In this document: one piece after another, positions 1 to 6,703 of the stretch
How the letters are laid out: each line of letters begins with the position of its first letter
How positions within the stretch are numbered: position 1 is the stretch's first letter
DNA from: Porticoccaceae bacterium
GTDB taxonomy: Bacteria > Pseudomonadota > Gammaproteobacteria > Pseudomonadales > Porticoccaceae
Length of the DNA: 10,935 bases
NCBI GenBank assembly: GCA_030741175.1
Contig: JASLVT010000027.1
Location: 1-10,935, forward strand
Direction of reading: 5' to 3'
Translations under genes and position numbers: made by a program
Notes under the pieces: generated by a model
What the model saw: only the letters and a program-made list of their open reading frames with translations
What the model was told of the DNA's origin: nothing
Databases searched by the model: none

Positions 1-1463
1 TGCCTAACCATACCCAGTGCCGAATTATTAAGATTAATTATCTTTACCGGCAAATTGTATTGGCTACAGGTTGATAACTCCTGAATACACATTTGAATGC
101 TACCCTCACCTGTTACACAGGCGACATCTGTATCTGGGAATGCTCGCTTACAACCCATTGCGGCCGGCAGACCAAAACCCATGGTGCCGAGACCGCCGGA
201 GTTGATCCACATGCGCGGCTTATCAAATAAGTAATACTGAGCGGCAAACATCTGATGCTGACCAACATCGGAGGTGACTATCGCCTCACCATTAGTGATC
301 TCGTAAAGCATTTTGATCACATCTTGCGGCTTGATGCACTCACCAGAACTTGGCTCGTAACGAGGCGCGGTATAGATACCTTTATCTGCACGCCATTGGT
401 CAATTTGCTGCCACCACTCTGCCAGCGCCTCTGCATCGGGTTGAATATCAAGCTGTTCAGCAATACTCAACATCTCAGTTAAAACCGAGGTACAGGTACC
501 AACGATGGGTATATGGGCCTCAATGTTTTTAGACACCGTGGTTGGATCAACATCGATATGAATAATCGTGGCATGGGGACAGAATTTATCTAAATCATTG
601 GTCACCCGATCATCGAAGCGAGCACCTACGGCAAAAATCACATCGGCGTGATGCATTGCAGTGTTCGCCTCATAGGTACCGTGCATTCCCAACATACCGA
701 GATATTGCTTATCGGTACCTGGATAACCACCCAAGCCCATCAATGTGTTAGTCACTGGGAAATTTAGTCGCTTAGCCAACGCAATAAGATGCTCAGAGGC
801 ATTATCGATAACAATGCCACCACCGGTATAAATCACTGGCCGCTTTGCCCCAATCAATGTTTTGACGGCGCGCTTAATCTGTCCGCGATGCCCTTTGTCG
901 GTAGGCTGATATGAACGCATCTTGATATCTGCCGGCCAATGGTAGGGAATCTTATAACTGGGGTCAGTTACATCCTTGGGGATATCGACAACAACAGGAC
1001 CTGGTCGACCCGTCGAGGCAATAAAGTATGCTTTGGCAATTGTCTCAGCAATATCTTCAGCACGCGTAACCAAAAAACTATGCTTCACAATAGGTCGCGA
1101 CACGCCGACCATATCAGTTTCCTGAAATGCGTCTTGGCCAATTTTTGACAGTGGCACCTGCCCCGAGATAACCACCATTGGAATCGAATCCATGAAAGCT
1201 GTGGCAATACCAGTGATCGCATTAGTCGCACCCGGACCCGAGGTTACCAATGCTGTTCCCACTTCGCCGGTGGCTCGAGAAAACCCATCCGCGGCATGCA
1301 CAGCGGCCTGCTCATGGCGGACGAGAATATGAAAGACATCATCCTGTCGGTACAGGGCATCATAGATATGCAGAGCGGCTCCGCCGGGATAACCCCAAAC
1401 ATCTTTGACGCCAGCATCTTTTAAAGCGCGGATTAAAATTTCTCCGCCAGATAAGAGTTCCAC
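1..1463 (-). CDS. ilvI: Acetolactate synthase (AHAS) large subunit, 3' end beyond the window
   Basis: This is the catalytic large subunit of acetolactate synthase, a ThDP- and FAD-dependent enzyme that condenses two pyruvates to acetolactate, or pyruvate and 2-oxobutyrate to acetohydroxybutyrate, in valine, leucine and isoleucine synthesis. I translated 487 codons. The N-terminus [14 protein letters not shown] is family-typical, and RHEQAA carries the ThDP-activating glutamate (E51). TSGPGATN and the [13 protein letters not shown] stretch follow. The ThDP/Mg motif begins at GEGS (452-455) and ends at NLNNSALGM (477-485). About 85-90 C-terminal residues of a normal protein of about 575 lie off the window, and the small subunit gene (ilvH/ilvN) would be expected next. 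The start is GTG at 1461-1463, with AGAGGA six bases upstream. The first glycine-acid-glycine of the ThDP motif is GEG rather than the GDG of E. coli IlvI, a conservative change. The symbol could equally be ilvB; the large-subunit function is secure. Confidence 0.96.
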   Translation of the reverse strand, partial: MELLSGGEILIRALKDAGVKDVWGYPGGAALHIYDALYRQDDVFHILVRHEQAAVHAADGFSRATGEVGTALVTSGPGATNAITGIATAFMDSIPMVVISGQVPLSKIGQDAFQETDMVGVSRPIVKHSFLVTRAEDIAETIAKAYFIASTGRPGPVVVDIPKDVTDPSYKIPYHWPADIKMRSYQPTDKGHRGQIKRAVKTLIGAKRPVIYTGGGIVIDNASEHLIALAKRLNFPVTNTLMGLGGYPGTDKQYLGMLGMHGTYEANTAMHHADVIFAVGARFDDRVTNDLDKFCPHATIIHIDVDPTTVSKNIEAHIPIVGTCTSVLTEMLSIAEQLDIQPDAEALAEWWQQIDQWRADKGIYTAPRYEPSSGECIKPQDVIKMLYEITNGEAIVTSDVGQHQMFAAQYYLFDKPRMWINSGGLGTMGFGLPAAMGCKRAFPDTDVACVTGEGSIQMCIQELSTCSQYNLPVKIINLNNSALGMVR

Positions 1464-1469
1464 AATATG

Positions 1470-1475
1470 TCCTCT
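1470..1475 (-). promoter_or_regulatory. Ribosome binding site of the acetolactate synthase gene
   Basis: AGAGGA on the minus strand lies 6 bases before the GTG at 1461-1463. It decides in favour of this GTG, because no in-frame ATG exists nearby and the sequence after it matches the conserved family N-terminus. Confidence 0.8.
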
Positions 1476-1546
1476 TGCACATAGATCATTAGTTTGATCT
1501 TTTTAATTAAAGGACCGTTCTCAGTGGCGGAAGACGCTGAAGCATC

Positions 1547-1571
1547 AAAAAAGACACCGCAAGTAGCGGTG
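1547..1571 (-). terminator. Intrinsic terminator in the acetolactate synthase leader (attenuator)
   Basis: On the minus strand CACCGC (1571-1566), a five-base loop TACTT and GCGGTG (1560-1555) form a GC-rich 6-bp stem. It is followed directly by TCTTTTTT (1554-1547). It lies about 85 bases upstream of the gene's GTG start and downstream of the predicted promoter, so it would abort transcripts before the gene. No other minus-strand gene precedes it closely enough to need it. The stem is short but has the classical stem plus U-tract layout. Confidence 0.75.
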
Positions 1572-1579
1572 AGAATCAG

Positions 1580-1675
1580 TCACACTGGTAAGTGCTTATG
1601 ACTGTCGTTGGCGTATAAACCTGAGGTTTGCCTTGGGTAAAAAGCAACGCCACCTCTATTGATGACCAGCGGCAT
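1580..1675 (-). CDS. Possible 31-codon leader peptide in the acetolactate synthase leader
   Basis: An ATG at 1675-1673 opens 31 codons beginning MPLVINRGGVAFY and ending HLPV, with a TGA at 1582-1580. Codons 3-5 are Leu-Val-Ile (CTG GTC ATC), and the last three codons are Leu-Pro-Val. The stop lies inside the hairpin just before the terminator, which is suggestive of translation-coupled attenuation. Against it, there is no clear Shine-Dalgarno before the ATG and no long branched-chain codon run of the kind seen in the E. coli ilvB or ilvG leaders. It may only be a chance reading frame through a structured RNA. Confidence 0.25.
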   Translation of the reverse strand: MPLVINRGGVAFYPRQTSGLYANDSHKHLPV

Positions 1676-1736
1676 GGGTTACGCCAATCTGGTACTTGGG
1701 CTAACAATCTCTCTCAATTCGATCAAGATTGCGCGC

Positions 1737-1764
1737 AATGTAACAGTTTTAAAAAATTAGTCAA
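1737..1764 (-). promoter_or_regulatory. Sigma70-type promoter for the acetolactate synthase leader
   Basis: The minus strand has TTGACT (-35, 1764-1759), a 16-base spacer, and TACATT (-10, 1742-1737), giving a start near 1730. The -35 matches consensus at 5 of 6 positions and the -10 at 4 of 6. A perfect 12-bp palindrome, ATTGCGCGCAAT (1728-1739), overlaps the end of the -10 and the predicted start, where a repressor could act. The position exactly upstream of the folded leader supports the call. Confidence 0.55.
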
Positions 1765-2062
1765 CCATTGAATAGTCAAATCTCGAGCCATAATAGCTAG
1801 AAAAAACAAGAGGCTAGACTCTAATCTAAATGCTATTAATGAAATATTCCTGCACCTATCTCCACAGAGGTAGAAAAACGGCATTACTGCCCATTGCAAG
1901 CTTAAGATCAAGTAAATCGCGGAATATGCTCTGAAAACTGGCGCAAGCAGATATCGATCTGACGAATAAGCGATCGCGTAGATTACTAAAATCAGACAAT
2001 ATACCCACACAGGTCAACTGCACTAGTTAAAAATAAAACCATCGATATCTGGGGTCGTCGCT
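1765..2062. other. Intergenic stretch without a convincing gene
   Basis: This AT-rich spacer lies between the divergent acetolactate synthase and amidohydrolase genes. It holds one arm pair of an 11-bp inverted repeat: CAGATATCGAT at 1948-1958 and ATCGATATCTG at 2041-2051, the second next to the amidohydrolase ribosome binding region. I found no good -35/-10 pair for the plus-strand gene. A hydrophobic minus-strand reading frame (1723-2010, GTG start) has no Shine-Dalgarno and runs over the ilv promoter, so I do not call it a gene. Confidence 0.5.
1948..2051. repeat. 11-bp inverted repeat upstream of the amidohydrolase gene
   Basis: CAGATATCGAT (1948-1958) is the exact reverse complement of ATCGATATCTG (2041-2051), with an 82-bp interval. 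The downstream arm abuts the GGGG that serves as the probable ribosome binding site of the gene starting at 2063. It could be a pair of operator sites or, if transcribed, a hairpin near the start codon. It could also be chance, since both arms contain short self-complementary words. Confidence 0.4.
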
Positions 2063-3739
2063 ATGAATCGCATCACTACTGCTCTGCTAACTGGTCTAGC
2101 CATTTCTGCTACCAGCCTTCTGATGGGTTGCGCCAAACCAACTAGCGAGGTGCTTGTGGTTGATAATATTAATGGCTATAGCTTTGACACTGAGCGTCAG
2201 TTATTTGCCTTTGATTCTATTGCCATAGCACAGGGCAAAGTGCTGAAGACGGGGTCATCCCTAGCTGACCAATATCCTAATGCCACTATCATCGATGGAC
2301 AAAATAAAACATTGATTCCCGGCATTATCGATGCGCATGGTCATGTCTCCAGCTTGGGCTACACCTTAATGCGTATTGATTTACGAGAGGCCACTTCTGC
2401 ACAACAGGCGGCCGCCGATGTTGCCGCCTACGCAGCGGATAAGCCCTACCTCAGTTGGATAAGAGGCCGCGGTTGGAATCAAGTGTTGTGGCCCGGAAAA
2501 AACTTCCCAACTGCAGCGCAACTTGACAATGAAGTTAATGACCGGCCTGTTTGGCTAGAACGTATTGATGGGCATGCGGGCTGGGCCAATAGTAGAGCAC
2601 TCGAATTAGCTGGCATCACCAGAGATACTGTGTCACCTCTCGGTGGAGAAATCATTAAAGATGCCGATGGCGAGCCCACTGGTGTCCTCATCGACAATGC
2701 TATGAATCTGGTATTCAAAGTTATTCCAGATCCAAGTGAAACTGAGCTGCGTGCCGCTCTGGATACCGTTAGTAGTCATCTACTTAGTCTGGGTATCACC
2801 TCAACACATGATGCTGGCACTTCCTCCTCAGAGCACAAACTCTACCGGACTCTGGCCGACAGCAGCGAAATGCGTCTGCGTATCTACGGGATGATCTCTT
2901 CTACCGATCCTGACCTGGAGCAAATACTTGCCGCTGGACACAGTAACGATAAGAATGACTTATACAGCGCTCGTAGTATAAAAATTTATACCGATGGCGC
3001 ATTAGGTAGTCGCGGTGCCGCTATGCTAAGACCCTACAGCGATCGACCCGACCACAGTGGACTTCTGCTGACTGGCGCAGCTCAATTGAGAGCGCTGTTT
3101 AAACAAGCCACCAATGCAGACTTCCAAGTGGCCATTCACGCTATTGGCGACAGGGGCAATCGTATCGCGCTGAATGAAATCGAGCGCACTTACAATACCA
3201 TCGGTGGTCGCCACCTCCGTCATCGTATTGAACATTCTCAGGTTGTCGCGGTTAGCGATATCCCAAGATTTAAAAGTCTCAACGTTATACCTTCAATGCA
3301 GCCGGTTCATGCCACCAGTGATATGAATATGGCAGAGGATAGAATTGGTTCGCAAAGACTAAAGGGAGCTTATGCTTGGCGCACCTTTCTCGATCAGGGC
3401 AGTATTGTTGTCGCAGGATCAGACTATCCCGTTGAACTAGCCAACCCTTTTGATGGCATCCATGCTGCCGTCACTAGACAGGATAAAACTAACCAACCTG
3501 AAGGTGGTTGGATCCCGTCACAGGCAATGAGTCTTGAAGAGGCTATGCGCGCGTTCTCCATCGATGCAGCCTGGGGTGCCCATCAGGAAGATAAGCTCGG
3601 CGGTCTGACCCCAGGCAAATGGGCTGATTTTATTTTGATCGACCGAGATATTTACAACATTCCTGCACAAGACTTATGGAAAACAACTGTGCTAGAAACT
3701 TGGCTGGCGGGAGAGCGGGTCTATAGCAAGGCCGAGTGA
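2063..3739 (+). CDS. Amidohydrolase family protein (YtcJ-like, amidohydrolase 3), predicted lipoprotein
   Basis: This is a metal-dependent hydrolase of the YtcJ/COG1574 group; the substrate cannot be told from sequence. The N-terminus is a lipoprotein signal peptide: MNR, a hydrophobic stretch, then the lipobox LMGC with C23 as the lipidated residue, so the enzyme should sit on a membrane facing the periplasm. Visible family motifs are DAHGH (HxH metal ligands H92 and H94), KIYTDGALGSRGA (K307, D311), AIHAIGDRGN (H359), HRIEHSQ (H391) and AGSDYPVE (D454). The C-terminal LTPGKWADFILIDRDI closes the composite beta-sandwich. The length of 558 is normal for the family. The ATG start is supported by the signal peptide and by GGGG about 8 bases upstream, a modest ribosome binding site. 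It stands alone on the plus strand and converges on panD with a 37-bp gap, so it is probably monocistronic and not linked by function to its neighbours. Confidence 0.93.
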   Translation: MNRITTALLTGLAISATSLLMGCAKPTSEVLVVDNINGYSFDTERQLFAFDSIAIAQGKVLKTGSSLADQYPNATIIDGQNKTLIPGIIDAHGHVSSLGYTLMRIDLREATSAQQAAADVAAYAADKPYLSWIRGRGWNQVLWPGKNFPTAAQLDNEVNDRPVWLERIDGHAGWANSRALELAGITRDTVSPLGGEIIKDADGEPTGVLIDNAMNLVFKVIPDPSETELRAALDTVSSHLLSLGITSTHDAGTSSSEHKLYRTLADSSEMRLRIYGMISSTDPDLEQILAAGHSNDKNDLYSARSIKIYTDGALGSRGAAMLRPYSDRPDHSGLLLTGAAQLRALFKQATNADFQVAIHAIGDRGNRIALNEIERTYNTIGGRHLRHRIEHSQVVAVSDIPRFKSLNVIPSMQPVHATSDMNMAEDRIGSQRLKGAYAWRTFLDQGSIVVAGSDYPVELANPFDGIHAAVTRQDKTNQPEGGWIPSQAMSLEEAMRAFSIDAAWGAHQEDKLGGLTPGKWADFILIDRDIYNIPAQDLWKTTVLETWLAGERVYSKAE

Positions 3740-3776
3740 CTGGCTTATTACACTAGCAACAACAGGCACTTAACCA

Positions 3777-4160
3777 TCAAACGGCAAGCTGCACTGCGAT
3801 GGTATTGGTTGTGCGCTCAACAGTATTATCCTCATTGAGGTAGACCAATTTCGGCTGGTGTTGCTCCGCCTCTACCTCAGAGAGGCCGGCATAGGTGGCA
3901 ATAATGATACGGTCGCCAACCTGACATTTGCGCGCCGCCGCCCCATTCATAGAAATAATGCCAGACCCAGCTTCAGCTGCAATAATATAGGTGGTTAAAC
4001 GCTCACCATTGCTGACGTTGTAGATATCTATCTGCTCAAACTCACGCATGCCAGCTAATTCAAGTAGATCAGAATCGATGGCACAGGAGCCATCGTACCA
4101 AAGCTCAGCTTGAGTAATGCTTGCCATATGCAATTTGGCTTTAAGAAAATTAGACATCAT
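3777..4160 (-). CDS. panD: Aspartate 1-decarboxylase (pyruvoyl enzyme)
   Basis: PanD decarboxylates L-aspartate to beta-alanine, which PanC joins to pantoate. It is made as a proenzyme that cleaves itself between Gly24 and Ser25, turning Ser25 into the pyruvoyl cofactor. Here YDGSC places G24-S25 exactly there. K9 and H11 (KLH), R54, T57, Y58 (RLTTY) and N72 (SMNGAAA) fall at the same numbers as in the E. coli enzyme. That register also supports the first of two tandem ATG codons as start, with AGGA about 10 bases upstream. A run of seven T lies between that site and the ATG. The length of 127 residues matches the family (about 126). The gene follows panC by 56 bases on the same strand and is probably in its operon. 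No PanZ/PanM maturation factor gene is visible in the window. No clear terminator follows it. Confidence 0.97.
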   Translation of the reverse strand: MMSNFLKAKLHMASITQAELWYDGSCAIDSDLLELAGMREFEQIDIYNVSNGERLTTYIIAAEAGSGIISMNGAAARKCQVGDRIIIATYAGLSEVEAEQHQPKLVYLNEDNTVERTTNTIAVQLAV

Positions 4161-4216
4161 AAAAAAACAATCCTGTGCGTTAACTGGAATTCAAACGGTA
4201 AGGTCGAGTGTGAGCT

Positions 4217-5068
4217 CTAACTGAGATCGACAGATAGATTATCGATAAGTCTTGCAGCCTCGGTAAACATAGCACCAAGTATGGTTATTTGAAGATCGTC
4301 GTTGGCGGCCGGATCCAACGTTTTGCTATTACTAATAGTCACGTAATCTACGCCGAAGCCGGCCTCGACAATACGCTGCTTAGCCTCGGCTTCAAGCTGG
4401 CTAAAATCTTTATTTCCTGCCTCTACTTGACTGGCAATCCACTCCAAACTTTGCTTGAGTACAGTGACACGCGGCCGCTCATCGTCGGTGATATAACTAT
4501 TGCGAGAACTCATTGCCAAACCGTCAGGCTCGCGATGAATCGGCGCAGGACTGATTTGAACAGGCATACAGAGATCCTCAGCCATACGCCGAATGACTGC
4601 GAGCTGCTGGTAGTCCTTGATGCCAAAAATAGCCTCATCTGGCTGTACAATATTAAATAACTTGCTGACAACTGTGGTTACACCCTCAAAATGCCCCGGA
4701 CGACTCGCGCCACAGAGCACATCAGTCATAGTCGGACAAATAACACGGCTCTGCGTATCCAGACCATTGGGATACATTTCCACATCATCGGGGTGAAACA
4801 AATAATCACAACCGATTTCACGCAGTTTGGCGCAATCAGTTTCATAGGTTCGCGGATATTTATCCCAGTCCTCGTTGAGACCAAATTGCAACGCATTGAC
4901 AAAGATCGAGCAGACGACAACATCATTGCTCTCACGAGCCTGTCGAATTAATGCGAGATGGCCCTCGTGAAGATTCCCCATGGTAGGCACAAAACCAATG
5001 CGAGCGCCCCTTCGACGGTGCTGATTGAGGGCATCCCGAAGGCCACTAACGGTGTGAAAGATCTTCAT
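4217..5068 (-). CDS. panC: Pantothenate synthetase (pantoate--beta-alanine ligase)
   Basis: PanC is a cytosolic enzyme that activates pantoate with ATP to pantoyl-adenylate and joins it to beta-alanine, the last step to pantothenate. Residues 27-37, [11 protein letters not shown], carry the HIGH-like nucleotide-binding motif. [11 protein letters not shown] (120-130) and [10 protein letters not shown] are typical, and MSSRNSY (186-192) is the KMSKS-like loop. The length of 283 is normal. Two normally conserved spots differ. VNALQF (58-62) stands where VNPxQF is usual, and FGIKDYQQ (148-155) has Ile where E. coli has FGEKDFQQ; the lysine is kept. The ATG start has AGGA 8 bases upstream. The gene begins only 24 bases after dnaB ends and is followed by panD, so dnaB-panC-panD may be one transcript. 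panB, the usual upstream partner, is not in the window. Confidence 0.97.
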   Translation of the reverse strand: MKIFHTVSGLRDALNQHRRRGARIGFVPTMGNLHEGHLALIRQARESNDVVVCSIFVNALQFGLNEDWDKYPRTYETDCAKLREIGCDYLFHPDDVEMYPNGLDTQSRVICPTMTDVLCGASRPGHFEGVTTVVSKLFNIVQPDEAIFGIKDYQQLAVIRRMAEDLCMPVQISPAPIHREPDGLAMSSRNSYITDDERPRVTVLKQSLEWIASQVEAGNKDFSQLEAEAKQRIVEAGFGVDYVTISNSKTLDPAANDDLQITILGAMFTEAARLIDNLSVDLS

Positions 5069-5092
5069 GACAACAGTCCTGTAACTGCAGTT

Positions 5093-6541
5093 TTAATGGT
5101 CTGTAAATTGATCGCTGGCAAGATTCTCAAACCGCGTATACTTGCCCATAAACATCAAGCGGCAAGTACCAATCGGCCCATTACGCTGTTTGCCGATGAT
5201 GATTTCTGCGGTGCCCTTGTCGGGACTATCCTCATTGTAAACTTCATCTCGGTAGATAAAGGTAATAACATCTGCGTCTTGCTCAATGGCACCAGATTCA
5301 CGCAAATCCGCGTTCACTGGACGCTTATTGGGTCGCTGCTCAACATTACGACTCAACTGAGATAGTGCAATCATTGGGCACTCATATTCTCGAGCCAAGC
5401 CTTTGAGTTCACGAGAAATTTGCGAGATCTCCTGCACACGGCCCTCCGAGCTATTAGCTCCATTCATCAGCTGCAGATAATCCACCATAATTAAACCTGG
5501 CTGTGCCGCCGCGTAGAGAGCCTCATTATCAACCGGGGTATCAGCACCATGCTGCTGGTGCCATTGCGTTCGCAACTGCTCTACCCTCTCACGGGTAAAC
5601 TGCTTGATACGGTTACGCATTTCAAGGGGTGTAATACCCGCAGAATCATCGATAAATAGCGGTCGATCTTTGAGGCGCTGGGCAGCACTGCTTAGCCGCG
5701 GCCAATCGTCTTCAAGCAGATTACCGGCGCGCATTCTCGTAGCATCGATCTTACCGATCGATGACAGCATACGCATGATGAGACTACTAGCTGGCATCTC
5801 CAAACTGAAAACTAGCACCGGTCGGTCCTGATTCAACGTGGCGTGCTCAACCATATTCATAGCGAAAGAGGTCTTACCCATAGAGGGCCGGCCGGCAACA
5901 ATAATCAAATCAGATTTTTGCCATCCCGAAGTCATCTTATCTAAATCAGTAAAACCCGTGCTGAGACCAGTGATATCAGCATCATTTTTGAATAATTCAT
6001 CAAGGCGCTCAACTGCCTCTTTGATTAACGCGTTGACCTCTTTAAAACCTCCCTTCTTAGGGCGATTTTCAATAATTTCTTGAAGTCGTTTTTCCGCTTC
6101 TTCCAACAGCTTGGCACTATCCCAGCCCAACGGATTGTAGCCTTTGCGCACAATATCACTAGATGCACTGATCAACTGACGAACGATTGAGCGTTCAAGA
6201 ACAATTTGAGTATACGCCTTAACATTAGCGGAACTAGGCGTGTTGTGGGCGAGATCTACCAGATATTCAGCACCACCTACAGCACTCAATTCATTTGAAT
6301 TCTGTAATGCCTCGGTCAGGGTAATAGGGTCGAAAGGTTGTCCATCGGCAGCTAGCCGGGACATAGCGGTAAAAATTAACTGATGATCCGTGCTATAAAA
6401 ATCACTCTCTGCAAGAACCTCAGCAATCGAATCAAAAGCATCATTCTTCAACATCAAACCACCGAGCACAGCCTGCTCTGCCTCTATAGAATGAGGTAAC
6501 GGCTGACTAATGGTTGGTTCTGCAAAAAGCGCTTCGTTCAT
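5093..6541 (-). CDS. dnaB: Replicative DNA helicase DnaB
   Basis: DnaB is the hexameric 5'-3' helicase that encircles the lagging-strand template at the replication fork and binds primase. The N-terminal domain (from PHSIEAEQAVLGGLML, 16-31) is followed by a linker and the RecA-like motor. Walker A is GRPSMGKT (217-224), the conserved glutamate lies in SLEMP (246-250), Walker B is LIMVDYLQLM (350-359), and the arginine finger region is KQRNGPIG (451-458). Against E. coli DnaB (471 aa) the protein is 482 long. It has a shorter N-terminus but about 28 additional residues (near 319-348, polar and partly helical-looking) just before Walker B. Its ATG has no good Shine-Dalgarno. A perfect TATAAT ends 7 bases before it, so the message from that promoter could be leaderless. 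A terminator separates it from rplI upstream, and panC follows after 24 bases. Confidence 0.97.
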   Translation of the reverse strand: MNEALFAEPTISQPLPHSIEAEQAVLGGLMLKNDAFDSIAEVLAESDFYSTDHQLIFTAMSRLAADGQPFDPITLTEALQNSNELSAVGGAEYLVDLAHNTPSSANVKAYTQIVLERSIVRQLISASSDIVRKGYNPLGWDSAKLLEEAEKRLQEIIENRPKKGGFKEVNALIKEAVERLDELFKNDADITGLSTGFTDLDKMTSGWQKSDLIIVAGRPSMGKTSFAMNMVEHATLNQDRPVLVFSLEMPASSLIMRMLSSIGKIDATRMRAGNLLEDDWPRLSSAAQRLKDRPLFIDDSAGITPLEMRNRIKQFTRERVEQLRTQWHQQHGADTPVDNEALYAAAQPGLIMVDYLQLMNGANSSEGRVQEISQISRELKGLAREYECPMIALSQLSRNVEQRPNKRPVNADLRESGAIEQDADVITFIYRDEVYNEDSPDKGTAEIIIGKQRNGPIGTCRLMFMGKYTRFENLASDQFTDH

Positions 6542-6548
6542 GGACCAG

Positions 6549-6554
6549 ATTATA
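6549..6554 (-). promoter_or_regulatory. Consensus -10 element immediately upstream of dnaB
   Basis: The minus strand has TATAAT at 6554-6549, then seven bases CTGGTCC, then the dnaB ATG. A start at the usual distance would fall on or one base before the A of the ATG. No acceptable -35 is found at 16-18 bases, and there is no TGn extension, so activity would need an activator or may be weak. Confidence 0.4.
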
Positions 6555-6610
6555 ACCCTATGGCTGTTATGGAGTTCTGTCGTAAACAGTACCCGTAAAC
6601 GGTGCCGTTA

Positions 6611-6653
6611 TAAACAAAAACGGCACTGCATCTTAGTAAGAAGCAGTGCCGTT
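6611..6653 (-). terminator. Intrinsic terminator between rplI and dnaB
   Basis: On the minus strand AACGGCACTGC (6653-6643) pairs perfectly with GCAGTGCCGTT (6629-6619). The 13-base interval itself contains the small self-complementary TCTTA/TAAGA, so the hairpin is almost closed. A T-rich tract, TTTGTTTA, follows at 6618-6611. It lies 50 bases after the rplI stop and ends the rpsF-rplI transcript. The plus-strand side lacks a comparable T run, so it acts on the minus strand. Confidence 0.85.
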
Positions 6654-6703
6654 GTGCAAATAAATTGCGGTCTCTTAATTCGCCAGAGACATATCGCTAA
6701 AAT

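Larger units (their letters stand above)
1547..1731 (-). promoter_or_regulatory. Structured cis-regulatory leader RNA of the acetolactate synthase gene (candidate ilvB-OMG-like element)
   Basis: The roughly 180-nt transcript between the predicted start near 1730 and the terminator folds densely by eye. (a) CAATCT/AGATTG pair across 1731-1705. (b) A hairpin at 1693-1665 has arms ACCAG/CTGGT and an inner GGCG/TGCC stem. (c) A three-way junction spans 1651-1610: outer stem GGCG/CGCC encloses a 7-bp hairpin (TTGCTTT with AAGGCAA, 1647-1628) and a small ACC/GGT hairpin (1627-1619). (d) CAGTCA/TGACTG with inner CACT/AGTG forms 10 bp with a four-base bulge (1604-1577). (e) The terminator follows. 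A weak 31-codon reading frame crosses it. The setting is that of an ilv attenuator or riboregulator. From memory, an ilvB-OMG motif has been described upstream of ilvB in oligotrophic marine Gammaproteobacteria; I could not compare with its consensus, so class membership is inference. Confidence 0.6.

Noticed and set aside
255..532. Two overlapping plus-strand reading frames in the first 600 bases
   Set aside because: Both are antisense to the acetolactate synthase gene, whose conserved motifs are read continuously on the minus strand.
1483..1500. Hairpin AGATCA/TGATCT followed by TTTT on the plus strand, resembling a terminator
   Set aside because: The stem is only 6 bp and AT-rich, and no plus-strand gene precedes it. 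It could be a minor fold in the ilv 5' UTR on the other strand.
1723..2010. 95-residue hydrophobic minus-strand reading frame starting with GTG
   Set aside because: It has no Shine-Dalgarno, an AT-rich composition that makes hydrophobic codons likely by chance, no recognisable family, and it runs across the well-placed ilv promoter.
4289..4660. 123-residue plus-strand reading frame inside panC
   Set aside because: It is fully antisense to conserved panC coding sequence, without a ribosome binding site or recognisable domain.
4958..5365. 135-residue plus-strand reading frame across the dnaB-panC junction
   Set aside because: It lies antisense to the 3' end of dnaB and the 5' end of panC, both secure genes, and its translation has no family character; a shadow frame.
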